Below, piece by piece: positions 1 through 7,896 of a DNA stretch of 64,000 nucleotides. Source of the stretch: Candidatus Nitricoxidivorans perseverans (GTDB taxonomy: Bacteria; Pseudomonadota; Gammaproteobacteria; Burkholderiales; Rhodocyclaceae); assembly GCA_030246985.1 (NCBI GenBank), contig CP107246.1:1242282-1306281 (forward strand), in the 5' to 3' direction. The position numbers and the translations under genes are program-made. The notes below the pieces were generated by a model. The model worked only from the letters and a program-made list of their open reading frames with translations, made no database searches and was not told the origin of the DNA. Position 1 is the first letter of the stretch; every line of letters starts with the position of its first letter.

Positions 1-873
1 GGCCACGCGCCGGGCCTGGCGGCGTTGCTGGCCCTGCGCGCGGCCCATGCCATGCGCGACGGGAGCCGGGCCAATCTGTGGCGCGAGAGGGTCGCGAGCC
101 GCGACGACGAAATTCGCGTGGCGCGCCTGATGACCGAGGCGGAAATCGCCACCGAGACCCGCCGCTTCGACGATGCCAAGAACGCGCTGGAAAGCCTGAC
201 GGCTTCGGGCGGGCGGCATATCGCGGCCCTGCGGCTGGCCCTGCGCGCCCGCCAGAGCGCGGGCGAGTGGCGCGAGGTCGTGCAACTGACGCGGCAGCTT
301 GAAAAACACAAGGCCATGACGCCGGAGCAGGCGGCGCCGATTCTCCTGCGCGCCCATCGCGAGGTACTCGATGGTCTGCGACAGGACGCGCCTCGGCTGC
401 TGCGCTACTGGCGCGACCTGCCCGCCGCCGAGCGGCTGGAGCCGCGCATGGCGCTGGCCGGCGCAAGCGCCCTGGCGGCGGCGGGCGATTGCATCGAGGC
501 CGCCCGCATCGTCGAGGACGCCCTCGACGAGCGCTGGGACTCGTCGCTCATCGCCGCCTACGCCGGGTGCGAGGGGGGCGACGTGCTCGCGCGCATCGCC
601 CATGCCGAGAAGTGGCTGACCCAACACCCGAAGGACGCCCGACTGCTCTTCGCGCTGGGCCGCCTGTGCCGGCAGAAGCAGCTCTGGGGCAAGGCGGAAA
701 GCTATCTGGAGGCGTCGCTGGCCATCGAGCCCTCCCGCGCCGCCTACATCGAGCTCGCCCAACTGCTCGACCAGCTCGAACGCCCCGAGGAGGCCGGCCG
801 CCACTACCGGACGGCGGCGCTATGCACCTGCCCGGAGGGCGGCTGCACCCGCTTCCGCAAAACCGTCCGATAG
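1..873 (+). CDS. hemY: HemY-like TPR protein (5' end outside window)
   Basis: The frame is open from the first base, so only the C-terminal roughly 290 residues are visible and the true start lies upstream. The protein is Ala/Arg/Leu-rich and helical, with tetratricopeptide-like repeats that are clearest near the end (residues around WGKAESYLEASLAIEPSRA and the following LAQLLDQLERPEEAGRHY). It ends with a short CxCPEGGCxR tail typical of proteobacterial HemY. HemY is a membrane-anchored TPR protein linked to late protoporphyrin/haem synthesis, normally after hemX; its biochemical role is unsettled. The N-terminal membrane segments are not in the window. It converges on purD with only 3 bp between the stop codons. 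Confidence 0.8.
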   Translation, partial: GHAPGLAALLALRAAHAMRDGSRANLWRERVASRDDEIRVARLMTEAEIATETRRFDDAKNALESLTASGGRHIAALRLALRARQSAGEWREVVQLTRQLEKHKAMTPEQAAPILLRAHREVLDGLRQDAPRLLRYWRDLPAAERLEPRMALAGASALAAAGDCIEAARIVEDALDERWDSSLIAAYAGCEGGDVLARIAHAEKWLTQHPKDARLLFALGRLCRQKQLWGKAESYLEASLAIEPSRAAYIELAQLLDQLERPEEAGRHYRTAALCTCPEGGCTRFRKTVR

Positions 874-876
874 TTT

Positions 877-2157
877 TCAGCGCCGGATGGCGCGGTGCCC
901 AATGTCGCGGCGGTACTGCATGCCGTCGAAGCGGATGCCGTCGGCCAGCTCGTAGGCGCGCTTCTGCGCCGCCCGGACGGTATCGCCCAGGGCGGTGACG
1001 CAGAGCACGCGGCCGCCGGCGGTGACCACCTGGCCATCCTTCTCCGCAGTGCCGGCGTGGAAGATGTGGCTGTCCCCTTTTTCCTCTTCCTCGCGCTGCG
1101 GCAGGCCGTTGATGGCGTCGCCCTTGCGCGGCGATTCCGGATAGCCGGCGGCGGCCATGACGACGCCCAACGCCACGCGGCGATCCCATTCGGTCTCGAC
1201 CTGGTCGAGGCGGCCGTCGATGGCGGCGTCGAGCAGCTTCACGAAGTCGCTCTTCAGCCGCAGCATGATGGGCTGGGTTTCCGGATCGCCCATGCGGCAG
1301 TTGAATTCCAGCACGCGCAGCTCGCCGTCGGGCTTGATCATCAGGCCGGCGTAGAGGAAGCCGGTATAGGGGATGCCGTCCTTCTCCATGCCCTGGATCG
1401 TCGGCATGATCACCTCGCGCATCACGCGCGCATGGATGTCCGGCGTCACCACGGGGGCGGGCGAATAGGCGCCCATGCCGCCGGTGTTGGGGCCGCGGTC
1501 GTCGTCGAGCAGGCGCTTGTGGTCCTGGCTGGTGGCGAGCGCCAGCGCGTTCCGGCCGTCGGCCATGACGATGAAGCTCGCCTCCTCGCCGTCGAGGAAC
1601 TCCTCGATCACCACGCGCGCGCCCGCGTCGCCCATCTTATTGTCGAGCAGCATCATGTCGATGGCGGCGTGGGCTTCGTGCAGGCTCAATGCGACGACCA
1701 CCCCCTTGCCGGCGGCCAGCCCGTCGGCCTTGACGACGATCGGGGCGCCCGTGTTCTCGACGTAGGCATGCGCCTTTTGCGCGTCGGAGAAGGTGGCGAA
1801 CGCCGCCGTCGGGATGCCGTGCCGGGCCATGAACCGCTTGGCGAAATCCTTCGAGCTTTCGAGCTGCGCGGCCGCCTTCGTCGGGCCGAAGACGCGCAGG
1901 CGGCGCGCGCGGAAGACATCGACGATGCCGGCGGCCAGCGGCGCCTCGGGGCCGACGACGGTGAGATGCACCTTCTCCTTCTCGGCGAAGTCGGCCAGCG
2001 CCCCGACGTCGGTGATGGGCACGTTCTTCAGCTCGCGCTCGCGCGCCGTGCCGGCGTTGCCCGGTGCGACGTAAACGACTTGCAGGCCGGGAGTCTGGGC
2101 GAGTCTCCAGGCCAGCGCGTGTTCGCGGCCGCCGGAGCCGATGACGAGGAGTTTCAT
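877..2157 (-). CDS. purD: phosphoribosylamine-glycine ligase (GARS)
   Basis: Catalyses the ATP-dependent joining of glycine to 5-phosphoribosylamine, the second step of de novo purine synthesis, in the cytoplasm. The 426-residue length is normal. The N-terminal GSGGREHA motif (about residues 7-14), the ATP-grasp segment KADGLAAGKGVVV and the metal-site region around NCRMGDPETQP are all present. The ATG at 2157 overlaps the stop of the ORF6N gene by 4 bp (ATGA), so purD is probably translationally coupled to that foreign-looking gene. In related genomes purH and purD are usually direct neighbours; here two extra genes separate them. Confidence 0.97.
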   Translation of the reverse strand: MKLLVIGSGGREHALAWRLAQTPGLQVVYVAPGNAGTARERELKNVPITDVGALADFAEKEKVHLTVVGPEAPLAAGIVDVFRARRLRVFGPTKAAAQLESSKDFAKRFMARHGIPTAAFATFSDAQKAHAYVENTGAPIVVKADGLAAGKGVVVALSLHEAHAAIDMMLLDNKMGDAGARVVIEEFLDGEEASFIVMADGRNALALATSQDHKRLLDDDRGPNTGGMGAYSPAPVVTPDIHARVMREVIMPTIQGMEKDGIPYTGFLYAGLMIKPDGELRVLEFNCRMGDPETQPIMLRLKSDFVKLLDAAIDGRLDQVETEWDRRVALGVVMAAAGYPESPRKGDAINGLPQREEEEKGDSHIFHAGTAEKDGQVVTAGGRVLCVTALGDTVRAAQKRAYELADGIRFDGMQYRRDIGHRAIRR

Positions 2158-2681
2158 TTTGCCTTCTTTCCTTCGATGTCGGCGGTGAAGCCGATTGGAC
2201 GTTTTATTTGTTGTGGCGGAGTCATGAGTTGCCGGATCGCATCGAATACAGCGGAGAATTGCTTGTCGTAACGCTGCTCAAGTTCGTCGAGCCGTTGCGC
2301 TAAATCCCGGTGTTCGGCAAGCATGCGGCGTAGCCGGACGAAGGCGCGCACGATTTCAATGTTGACTTGAACTGCACGCGGGCTTTTCAGGACGCTGGAG
2401 AGCATGCCTACGCCTTGCTCGGTGAAGGCATGGGGGGCCGTGCGCGCACCGCCCCAACTTGAAATCACATTTTGTGATTTCAAGTTCTTCCACTCCTCGG
2501 CATTCAGTTGAAACATGAAGTCGGCGGGAAAGCGTTCGATATTGCGCTTGACTGCCTGCATCAAGGCCCCCGGCTTTACTTCGTAAAGCTTGGCTAGATC
2601 GGAAGACAACAGCACACGCTGCCCACGCAGCGTCAGGATAGATAGTTCAATCTCGGATATGTTGGTTAATAAGGTAGTCAT
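2154..2681 (-). CDS. ORF6N domain DNA-binding protein
   Basis: 175 residues. The N-terminal part (roughly residues 8-110) matches the ORF6N domain: ILTLRGQRVLLSSDLAKLY, then QAVKRNIERFPADFMFQL, then the FTEQGVGMLSSVL segment typical of phage antirepressor-type proteins. A charged helical, probably coiled-coil tail follows (LAQRLDELEQRYDKQF). ORF6N domains bind DNA and are common in phages and mobile elements; the target here is unknown. It overlaps the upstream 185-residue gene and the downstream purD by ATGA on both sides, so all three are coupled. Base composition is visibly more AT-rich than purD or purH, consistent with horizontal acquisition (inference). Confidence 0.85.
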   Translation of the reverse strand: MTTLLTNISEIELSILTLRGQRVLLSSDLAKLYEVKPGALMQAVKRNIERFPADFMFQLNAEEWKNLKSQNVISSWGGARTAPHAFTEQGVGMLSSVLKSPRAVQVNIEIVRAFVRLRRMLAEHRDLAQRLDELEQRYDKQFSAVFDAIRQLMTPPQQIKRPIGFTADIEGKKAK

Positions 2682-3235
2682 TGAGACGCCATCCGACTTT
2701 TCTTTCCAAGGTGCTTTTGCAAAGCCTCTTCGATCTGGAGCAACCTGAGGACGGGATTCTTGAGTTCCTCCGTTTTGCTTCGAACGTATTGCCTGAGTTC
2801 GTCGATGCGGCGCTGAAAATCTTCATTGACGACGAACTCAACAGAGACGCCGTATCTCGCAGCAATATTTTCCCGAATCTGACGCAAGTCTTTTTCTTGG
2901 TTATGGGCAGCACTCTCGTTCGAAGCTCGAATGATTGGGCTCCATAGCATGAAGTGTTGCTGATATTCAGGAAAAAACTTTCGAGCGTATTCAATATCGC
3001 GTGAGAACTTCTCCGTTAATTTCTCGACATTGTTAGGCCGTTTGTTTTTCGTGTACTTCAGGCCAGTGACTAAGTGAATTGCAACTTCACAAACATAAAG
3101 CGAATGATTGGAAAGATCGATGCCCACCACATCGATCTCCCCTTGGACATCGGGCGTATAGAGGTTTTGTTGGGTGAATTCGCAGCCTTTGATGTGCTGA
3201 AGATAAGCAGCGACCAACTCCTCGCCGATATTCAC
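2678..3235 (-). CDS. putative PD-(D/E)XK-superfamily protein of unknown function
   Basis: 185 residues, GTG start at 3235. I do not recognise a named family. The N-terminus has the layout of a PD-(D/E)XK nuclease fold: E6 in helix 1, G32-E33-I34-D35 on a strand, then E50-V51-A52 on the next strand (VCEVAIH). The usual lysine of ExK is replaced by alanine, so it may be inactive or use a displaced residue. The C-terminal third is a long amphipathic helix ([15 protein letters not shown]). It starts 22 bp after purH and overlaps the ORF6N gene by ATGA, and it is noticeably AT-richer than its neighbours. It could be a nuclease or restriction-like protein working with the ORF6N partner; this is inference. 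Confidence 0.6.
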   Translation of the reverse strand: MNIGEELVAAYLQHIKGCEFTQQNLYTPDVQGEIDVVGIDLSNHSLYVCEVAIHLVTGLKYTKNKRPNNVEKLTEKFSRDIEYARKFFPEYQQHFMLWSPIIRASNESAAHNQEKDLRQIRENIAARYGVSVEFVVNEDFQRRIDELRQYVRSKTEELKNPVLRLLQIEEALQKHLGKKSRMASQ

Positions 3236-3256
3236 TTCGTCACCGGACTTTGGAAG

Positions 3257-4837
3257 TCAATGCCGGAAATGCCGGAAGCCGGTGAACACCATGGCGACGT
3301 TCTGCTCGTCGGCCGCAGCGATCACCTCGGCGTCGCGCACCGAGCCGCCGGGCTGGATCACCGCCGTGGCGCCGGCTTTCGCGAGCACGTCGAGGCCGTC
3401 GCGGAAGGGGAAGAATGCATCCGAGGCGACGACGGAACCGGCGACGGTGAGGCCGTTGTTCTCGGCCTTGATGGCCGCGATGCGCGCGGAATCGACGCGG
3501 CTCATCTGCCCGGCGCCGACGCCGACCGTCATGTTGTCCTTGCAATAGACGATGGCGTTGGACTTCACGTACTTGGCGACTTTCCAGGCGAACAGCAGGT
3601 CGCGCATCTCCTGCTCGGAAGGCACGCGCTTCGTGACGACCTTGATGTCCGCCTGGGGGATGCGCGCGGCGTCGGACGTTTGCACCAGCAGGCCGCCGCC
3701 GACGCGCTTGTAATCCATGACGGCGCCGTCGATCGATCCCATGGGCACGACCAGCACGCGCAGGTTCTGCTTGGCGGCGAAGACGGCGCGGGCCTCGGCG
3801 GTGATCTCGGGCGCGATGATGACCTCGGCGAACTGGCCGGCCACCGCCTCGGCCGTGGCCTTGTCGATGGCGCAGTTGAAGGCGATGATGCCGCCGAAGG
3901 CCGAGGTCGGGTCTGTCTTGAATGCCTTGCGGTAGGCTTCCTCGGCATTGACGCCGACGGCCACGCCGCAGGGGTTGGCGTGCTTGACGATGACGCAGGC
4001 GGCGGCCGAATCTGCGAATGCCTTGACGCATTCCCAGGCCGCGTCGGAGTCGGCGATGTTGTTGTACGAGAGTTCCTTGCCCTGCAACTGTTCGTAGGCG
4101 GCGATGCTGCCGGCGACCGGCACCGGCTCGCGGTAGAAGGCGGCCGACTGGTGCGGGTTCTCGCCGTAGCGCATGGTGTCGACCTTGTCGAAGGCCAGTT
4201 GCAGGCGCTCGGGGAAGATGCCCGGCCTGTCCTCGGCGTCGAGGCTGGTCAGCCAGTTGGCGATGGCGCCGTCGTAGCGCGCGGTGTGCGTGAAGGCCTT
4301 CTTCGCCAGCGCGAAGCGCGTCTGGTAGGACAACGCGCCGCCGTTGGCCTTGAGTTCGGCGAGCACGGGCGCATAGTCCTCGGGATCGGTCAGCACGCCG
4401 ACGCCGCCCGCCTCGTTGCCGTGGTTCTTGGCGGCGGCGCGCACCATCGTCGGGCCGCCGATGTCGATGTTCTCGATGGCGTCCTCGAGCGCGCAGTCCT
4501 TCTTCGCCACGGTCTGCGCGAAGGGGTAGAGGTTCACGACCACGAGGTCGATGGTCGGGATGCCGTGCTGCTTCATCGTCTCGGCGTGGGCGGCATTGCC
4601 GCGGATGCCGAGGATGCCGCCATGCACCTTCGGGTGCAGCGTCTTGACGCGGCCGTCGAGCATCTCGGGGAAGCCCGTGTAGTCGGATACGTCGGTGACA
4701 GCGATGCCGGCGTCGCGCAGCATTTTCGCGGTGCCGCCGGTGGACAGGATGTTGACGCCGAGGCCGGCGAGTTCGCGGGAGAAATCGACGACGCCGCGCT
4801 TGTCTGAAACGCTGATGAGTGCCTGGGTGACTTTCAT
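3257..4837 (-). CDS. purH: bifunctional AICAR transformylase / IMP cyclohydrolase
   Basis: Performs the last two steps of de novo IMP synthesis: formylation of AICAR with 10-formyl-THF, then ring closure. The 526-residue length is normal. The N-terminal MGS-like cyclohydrolase domain begins with [11 protein letters not shown] (about 9-19) and has [13 protein letters not shown] at 62-74. The C-terminal transformylase domain carries the lysine-histidine KHANPCG motif at 285-291. It lies 7 bp downstream of fis, so dusB-fis-purH reads as one operon. The 10-formyl-THF donor pathway enzyme FolD is encoded at 45.9 kb. Confidence 0.98.
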   Translation of the reverse strand: MKVTQALISVSDKRGVVDFSRELAGLGVNILSTGGTAKMLRDAGIAVTDVSDYTGFPEMLDGRVKTLHPKVHGGILGIRGNAAHAETMKQHGIPTIDLVVVNLYPFAQTVAKKDCALEDAIENIDIGGPTMVRAAAKNHGNEAGGVGVLTDPEDYAPVLAELKANGGALSYQTRFALAKKAFTHTARYDGAIANWLTSLDAEDRPGIFPERLQLAFDKVDTMRYGENPHQSAAFYREPVPVAGSIAAYEQLQGKELSYNNIADSDAAWECVKAFADSAAACVIVKHANPCGVAVGVNAEEAYRKAFKTDPTSAFGGIIAFNCAIDKATAEAVAGQFAEVIIAPEITAEARAVFAAKQNLRVLVVPMGSIDGAVMDYKRVGGGLLVQTSDAARIPQADIKVVTKRVPSEQEMRDLLFAWKVAKYVKSNAIVYCKDNMTVGVGAGQMSRVDSARIAAIKAENNGLTVAGSVVASDAFFPFRDGLDVLAKAGATAVIQPGGSVRDAEVIAAADEQNVAMVFTGFRHFRH

Positions 4838-4844
4838 GAAAACC

Positions 4845-5075
4845 TCAAAGAAGATTGTGTTCGGTAAGTTTTTTGCGCAGGGTATTGCGATTGATGCCGA
4901 GCATCTCGGCGGCGACGGTCTGGTTGCCGTTGGCCTGTTTCATCACTACTTCCAGCATCGGTTTTTCGGCGCAACTCAGCACCATGTCGTAGATGGCGTG
5001 GGGCGCCTGGCCGTCCAGGTCGCGGAAGTAGCGGTTGAGCGTGCGGCGCACGCAGTCGGAGATGTCGTTGCTCAT
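4845..5075 (-). CDS. fis: DNA-binding protein Fis
   Basis: 76-residue nucleoid-associated protein, slightly shorter than E. coli Fis (98), as is usual in betaproteobacteria. The C-terminal helix-turn-helix is plain ([21 protein letters not shown], about residues 50-70). Fis homodimers bend DNA and modulate rRNA, recombination and growth-phase genes. Its start overlaps the dusB stop by 4 bp (ATGA), and the dusB-fis order is conserved across proteobacteria, where the two are co-transcribed. Confidence 0.95.
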   Translation of the reverse strand: MSNDISDCVRRTLNRYFRDLDGQAPHAIYDMVLSCAEKPMLEVVMKQANGNQTVAAEMLGINRNTLRKKLTEHNLL

Positions 5076-6049
5076 GCGGCCTCGAGGAAGAATTCGTCGG
5101 TGGCGGCCAGTTGCGCATCGACCGTGGTCATCTGGTTCATGGCGTGGCGGAAGCGGGCCGCGCCGGCAATGCCCTTCGTGTACCAGCTGATGTGCTTCCG
5201 GGCGATCTTGGCGCCGGTCTCCTCGCCGTAGAAATCGTACAGGTCGGCCAGATGCCGGCGGAGGATCGCGTGGATCTCGGCGAAAGTCAGCGCCGGGAGG
5301 ACGGCGCCGGTGGCGAGGTAGTGCTCGATCTCGCGGAACAGCCAGGGCCGGCCCTGCGCGGCGCGGCCGATCATGAGGCCGTCGGCCTTCGTGTAGTCGA
5401 GCACGAACTTGGCCTTCTGCGGCGTCGCGATGTCGCCGTTGGCGATCACCGGAATCTTCGCCCGCGACTTCACCAGCGCGATGGTGTCGTACTCGGCCTC
5501 TCCCATGTACTGGTCGGCGCGCGTGCGGCCGTGGATGGCGACGGCGCGGATGCCCGACTCCTCGGCGATGCGCGCGACCGCCGGCGCGTTGCGGTTCTCG
5601 CGGTTCCAGCCGGTGCGGAACTTGAGCGTCACCGGCGTCTCCGGCACGGCATTCACCACGGCCTCGCAGATGCGCGCGACGAGCGCCTCGTCCTTCATCA
5701 GCGCCGAGCCGGCCATGACGTTGCAGACCTTCTTCGCCGGGCAGCCCATGTTGATGTCGATGATTTTCGCGCCGCGCTCGACGTTGTAGCGCGCCGCCTG
5801 CGCCAGCATCGCCGGATCGGAGCCGGCGATCTGCACGGCGACCGGCGCGCCATCGTTCCCTTCGCCCTCGTGGTCGGCGCGGCGGCGCGTCTTGGCGCTG
5901 CCGTAGAGCAGGGAGTTCGAGGTGACCATCTCCGAGACTGCGAGCCCGGCGCCGAGCCGCTTGCAGAGCTGCCGGAACGGCCGGTCCGTCACCCCGGCCA
6001 TGGGCGCGACGAACAGGTTGTTGCGGAGCGTGAAGCCCAGGAAGTCCAT
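5072..6049 (-). CDS. dusB: tRNA-dihydrouridine synthase B
   Basis: FMN-dependent enzyme reducing uridines in the tRNA D-loop. I place the start at the ATG at 6049 (325 residues; E. coli DusB has 321), because the homologous region begins MDFLGFTLRNNLFVAPMAGVT; the frame stays open further upstream without similarity. The catalytic-type cysteine is C103 in NMGCPAKKV, followed by AGSALMKD. The FMN-site segment IPVIANGDI lies further on. It is the first gene of dusB-fis-purH. A TAGAAT-like -10 (ATTCTA on the plus strand at 6078-6083) would start transcription about 22 nt upstream of this ATG. Confidence 0.96.
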   Translation of the reverse strand: MDFLGFTLRNNLFVAPMAGVTDRPFRQLCKRLGAGLAVSEMVTSNSLLYGSAKTRRRADHEGEGNDGAPVAVQIAGSDPAMLAQAARYNVERGAKIIDINMGCPAKKVCNVMAGSALMKDEALVARICEAVVNAVPETPVTLKFRTGWNRENRNAPAVARIAEESGIRAVAIHGRTRADQYMGEAEYDTIALVKSRAKIPVIANGDIATPQKAKFVLDYTKADGLMIGRAAQGRPWLFREIEHYLATGAVLPALTFAEIHAILRRHLADLYDFYGEETGAKIARKHISWYTKGIAGAARFRHAMNQMTTVDAQLAATDEFFLEAA

Positions 6050-6140
6050 GGCCGGATCGGGAAGGGGGAAGGCGCGGATTCTAATCCAAAGCGCCCAAAA
6101 AATGTGCAATCGCCGGCAGGCCGCGGCGTAGAATGCCCCC
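6050..6140. promoter_or_regulatory. divergent promoter region dusB / small gene 6141
   Basis: 91-bp gap between divergent genes. On the minus strand a TAGAAT hexamer (6083-6078) suits dusB. On the plus strand TAGAAT at 6129-6134 lies exactly 6 nt before the ATG at 6141, as expected for a -10 box of a leaderless transcript. An AT-rich tract (AAAAAATG) sits between them. There is no recognisable Shine-Dalgarno before 6141. Prediction from spacing and hexamer match only. Confidence 0.5.
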
Positions 6141-6329
6141 ATGGAACATGTCGTTTCCCGTTACCCGCTGAAACAGGCGCCGCGCGACACCGAATACTGG
6201 CTGTCGCGTCCTGCGTCGGAGCGGCTCGACGCCGTCGAGTTGCTGCGGCAGGCCTGGCTGGAAAACCATCCCGATGCTGTCCAGGGACTTCAAAGAGTTT
6301 GTCGCATCGTTAAACGCCCGCGGGGTTGA
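6141..6329 (+). CDS. small protein paired with a nucleotidyltransferase
   Basis: 62 residues, beginning MEHVVSRYPLKQAPRDTEYW and ending QRVCRIVKRPRG. Similar short proteins with RYPL...YWLSR...ERL..VE.LR and a terminal RVCRIVKRP are, as I recall, common immediately upstream of nucleotidyltransferases of the type encoded at 6274, often annotated as hypothetical. It may be the partner or antitoxin-like half of a two-gene module; the function is unproven. It overlaps the following gene by 56 bp in another frame. The start has no Shine-Dalgarno; a TAGAAT box sits 6 nt upstream, which suggests a leaderless mRNA. Confidence 0.7.
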   Translation: MEHVVSRYPLKQAPRDTEYWLSRPASERLDAVELLRQAWLENHPDAVQGLQRVCRIVKRPRG

Positions 6330-6711
6330 GTACCTCGTGGTCGGCGGCTACGCGATGGCCCTGCATGGCCGGCCGCGGCATACGGGAGACCTCGACGTAT
6401 GGGTCGGCAGCGATGTGGAAAATGCGAAACGCCTGATGACCGCATTGCGCGACTTTGGCTTCGGCGAGGTCGGCCTGTCGGCGGGCGATTTCACCGAGCC
6501 GGGACAGGTGATCCAGCTCGGTTATCCGCCGTTCCGCATCGACCTGCTTACGTCCATCGATGGCGTCGATTTTACGGAGGCGTGGCAGCGGCGCCAGAGG
6601 GTCGAGCATGACGGTCTGCAGATTTTCTTCATCGGGCTCGACGATCTCAAGGCCAACAAGCGTGCGTCGGGACGGCCGCGGGATATCGACGATCTGGAAA
6701 ACCTTCCTTGA
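6274..6711 (+). CDS. nucleotidyltransferase-fold protein (DUF6036-like)
   Basis: 145 residues. The N-terminus shows the Pol-beta-type nucleotidyltransferase signature: G24-G25 in VVGGYAMALHG, then D39-L-D41 in TGDLDVWV, with a third acidic residue D90 in FRIDLLTSI. The C-terminus has FIGLDDLKANKRASGRPRDIDDL, a segment shared by this family. Such proteins can nucleotidylate RNA, protein or small molecules; several act as toxins or antitoxins in two-gene modules. The start lies 56 bp inside the preceding 62-residue gene, so the two are probably coupled. Substrate unknown. Confidence 0.8.
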   Translation: MLSRDFKEFVASLNARGVEYLVVGGYAMALHGRPRHTGDLDVWVGSDVENAKRLMTALRDFGFGEVGLSAGDFTEPGQVIQLGYPPFRIDLLTSIDGVDFTEAWQRRQRVEHDGLQIFFIGLDDLKANKRASGRPRDIDDLENLP

Positions 6712-6753
6712 GGCCTGACCACTGTTCGGCCAGAGCGGTCATAGGGTCTCTAG

Positions 6754-6864
6754 CAAGAATCGGGCGGCATTGCGCCGGAACCCGCTGTTCAACTGCTGAT
6801 GGATCTAATTGGCCGCCACCCGGTAGATGTGGTGAGGGGAATGCTGAAGGAGGGGTTTGGCTAG
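6754..6864 (+). pseudogene. possible C-terminal remnant of a lost gene
   Basis: A stretch of 36 sense codons flanked upstream by an in-frame stop (6751-6753) and ending with TAG at 6862-6864. It reads like a protein C-terminus (PEPAVQLLMDLIGRHPVDVV, then RGMLKEGFG), with ordinary amino-acid composition rather than the Arg/Pro-rich look of antisense frames in this genome. Its stop codon lies inside the inverted repeat at 6855-6872. No start or upstream domain remains. It could be chance. Confidence 0.25.
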
Positions 6865-6872
6865 CGCCAAAC
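6855..6872. repeat. perfect inverted repeat upstream of the methyltransferase cassette
   Basis: GTTTGGC-TAGC-GCCAAAC: 7-bp perfect arms with a 4-nt centre, 64 bp before the methyltransferase start. There is no T-run on either side, so a factor-independent terminator is unlikely. An operator for a dimeric regulator of the cassette, or the end of a lost gene, are the alternatives. Confidence 0.5.
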
Positions 6873-6888
6873 TACAGGTCTTCTCTCT

Positions 6889-6980
6889 CAGTAATGGCGG
6901 GAAGTTACAATTCTCGTCCTATGAGATGGGGGGTATATGCGCAGTGGGATTAAGTCGGCCAGTCGCAGTAATGGTGGGCG
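6889..6980 (+). repeat. short direct repeat pair in the cassette leader
   Basis: CAGTAATGGCGGG at 6889-6901 recurs as CAGTAATGGTGGG at 6966-6978 (12 of 13 identical, 77 bp apart). The second copy lies inside the first codons of the methyltransferase frame if translation starts at 6937, or in its leader if it starts at the GTG at 6997. It may be binding sites for an autoregulator or coincidental. Confidence 0.3.
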
Positions 6981-7896
6981 ATTAAGGAAGGCCGGGGTGA
7001 GTCGCTTTGCCAGTCCGTTGCGCTATCCAGGCGGAAAGGGTGGGCTGGCGCCATATCTTGCCGCCCTGCTTGAGCTCAACGACCTGACTGGTTGCGTCTA
7101 TTATGAGCCCTACGCTGGCGGCGCCGGTGCTGCCCTGAATCTGCTGACGCGCGATGCCGTGTCGCGGGTGCATATCAACGATGCGGACCCGCGTGTGGCC
7201 GCGATGTGGCGGGCCATGCTCAACCAGACCGACCGTTTCGTCGAGCGCATCAACGAGGTGCCGCTGAACATCGATGAATGGCGCCATCAGCGGGCAGTTT
7301 GTGCCGCCGCGTTCGGCGACGACTTTTCCATCGGTTTTTCCGCTTTCTACATGAATCGCTGCAACCGTTCCGGTGTGCTCAAGGGGGCCGGTCCCATCGG
7401 TGGGTTGGCGCAGGACGGCAAATGGCGCCTCGATGTCCGCTTCAACCGAGAGGAACTGTCATCCCGCATCCGCTTGCTCGGAAGGCTGCGTGATCGTATC
7501 GTCGTCAGCGAACGGGATGCCGTTGATTTCCTCAAGAGCGAATTGCCGGCCGGTAGGGCTCGTGCCCGGGCTTTCGTCTACGCTGATCCACCCTATGTCA
7601 TCAAGGGTCGCAGCCTCTACCTCAATGCCTATCGGCCGCAGGACCATGCCGTCCTTGCCGGTTATTTGTCCCGCCAGAACGTATTGCCGTGGCTGGTCTC
7701 GTACGATGATGCGCCGCTGATCCGCACGCTCTATGCAGACCATCAACTGGAATCGTTGCCAATCCGCTACACTCTGAACGAGAAGCGCTATGCCCATGAA
7801 CTGCTGATAGCCCCGCACCGCCTGTATCTGCCGGTCTCCGGGCGCTCTGTGTATGGAGCCAGACTCAATTCCACTACTGCAGGATTGCATCCATGA
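6937..7896 (+). CDS. D12-class DNA adenine N6-methyltransferase
   Basis: 319 residues from ATG 6937. An alternative GTG at 6997 (299 residues) has the better Shine-Dalgarno (AAGGAAGG). Motif order is that of the Dam/DpnIIA (alpha, D12) group: motif X-like RYPGGKG at 29-35, SAM-binding motif I EPYAGGAG at 57-64, and catalytic motif IV DPPY at 217-220 followed by VIKGRSLY. It transfers methyl from SAM to N6 of adenine within a recognition sequence I cannot predict. It is the first gene of a three-gene operon: its stop overlaps the ParB-like start (ATGA), and a PD-(D/E)XK nuclease follows. Linkage to a nuclease argues for a restriction-modification role rather than an orphan methylase. Confidence 0.9.
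   Translation: MRSGIKSASRSNGGRLRKAGVSRFASPLRYPGGKGGLAPYLAALLELNDLTGCVYYEPYAGGAGAALNLLTRDAVSRVHINDADPRVAAMWRAMLNQTDRFVERINEVPLNIDEWRHQRAVCAAAFGDDFSIGFSAFYMNRCNRSGVLKGAGPIGGLAQDGKWRLDVRFNREELSSRIRLLGRLRDRIVVSERDAVDFLKSELPAGRARARAFVYADPPYVIKGRSLYLNAYRPQDHAVLAGYLSRQNVLPWLVSYDDAPLIRTLYADHQLESLPIRYTLNEKRYAHELLIAPHRLYLPVSGRSVYGARLNSTTAGLHP

Noticed and set aside
895-2271. Long plus-strand open frame opposite purD
   Set aside because: Rich in His/Gly/Asp/Arg with no domain. It is the antisense shadow of a high-GC codon pattern, and purD on the other strand is certain.
3074-4807. 577-codon open frame opposite purH
   Set aside because: Composition (Val/Gly/His/Asp runs) is that of antisense frames in GC-rich genes, with no start signal or recognisable motif.
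6937-7896. Calling the methyltransferase Dam
   Set aside because: Motifs place it in the same D12 class, but specificity for GATC cannot be read from the sequence and the linkage to a nuclease argues against housekeeping Dam.
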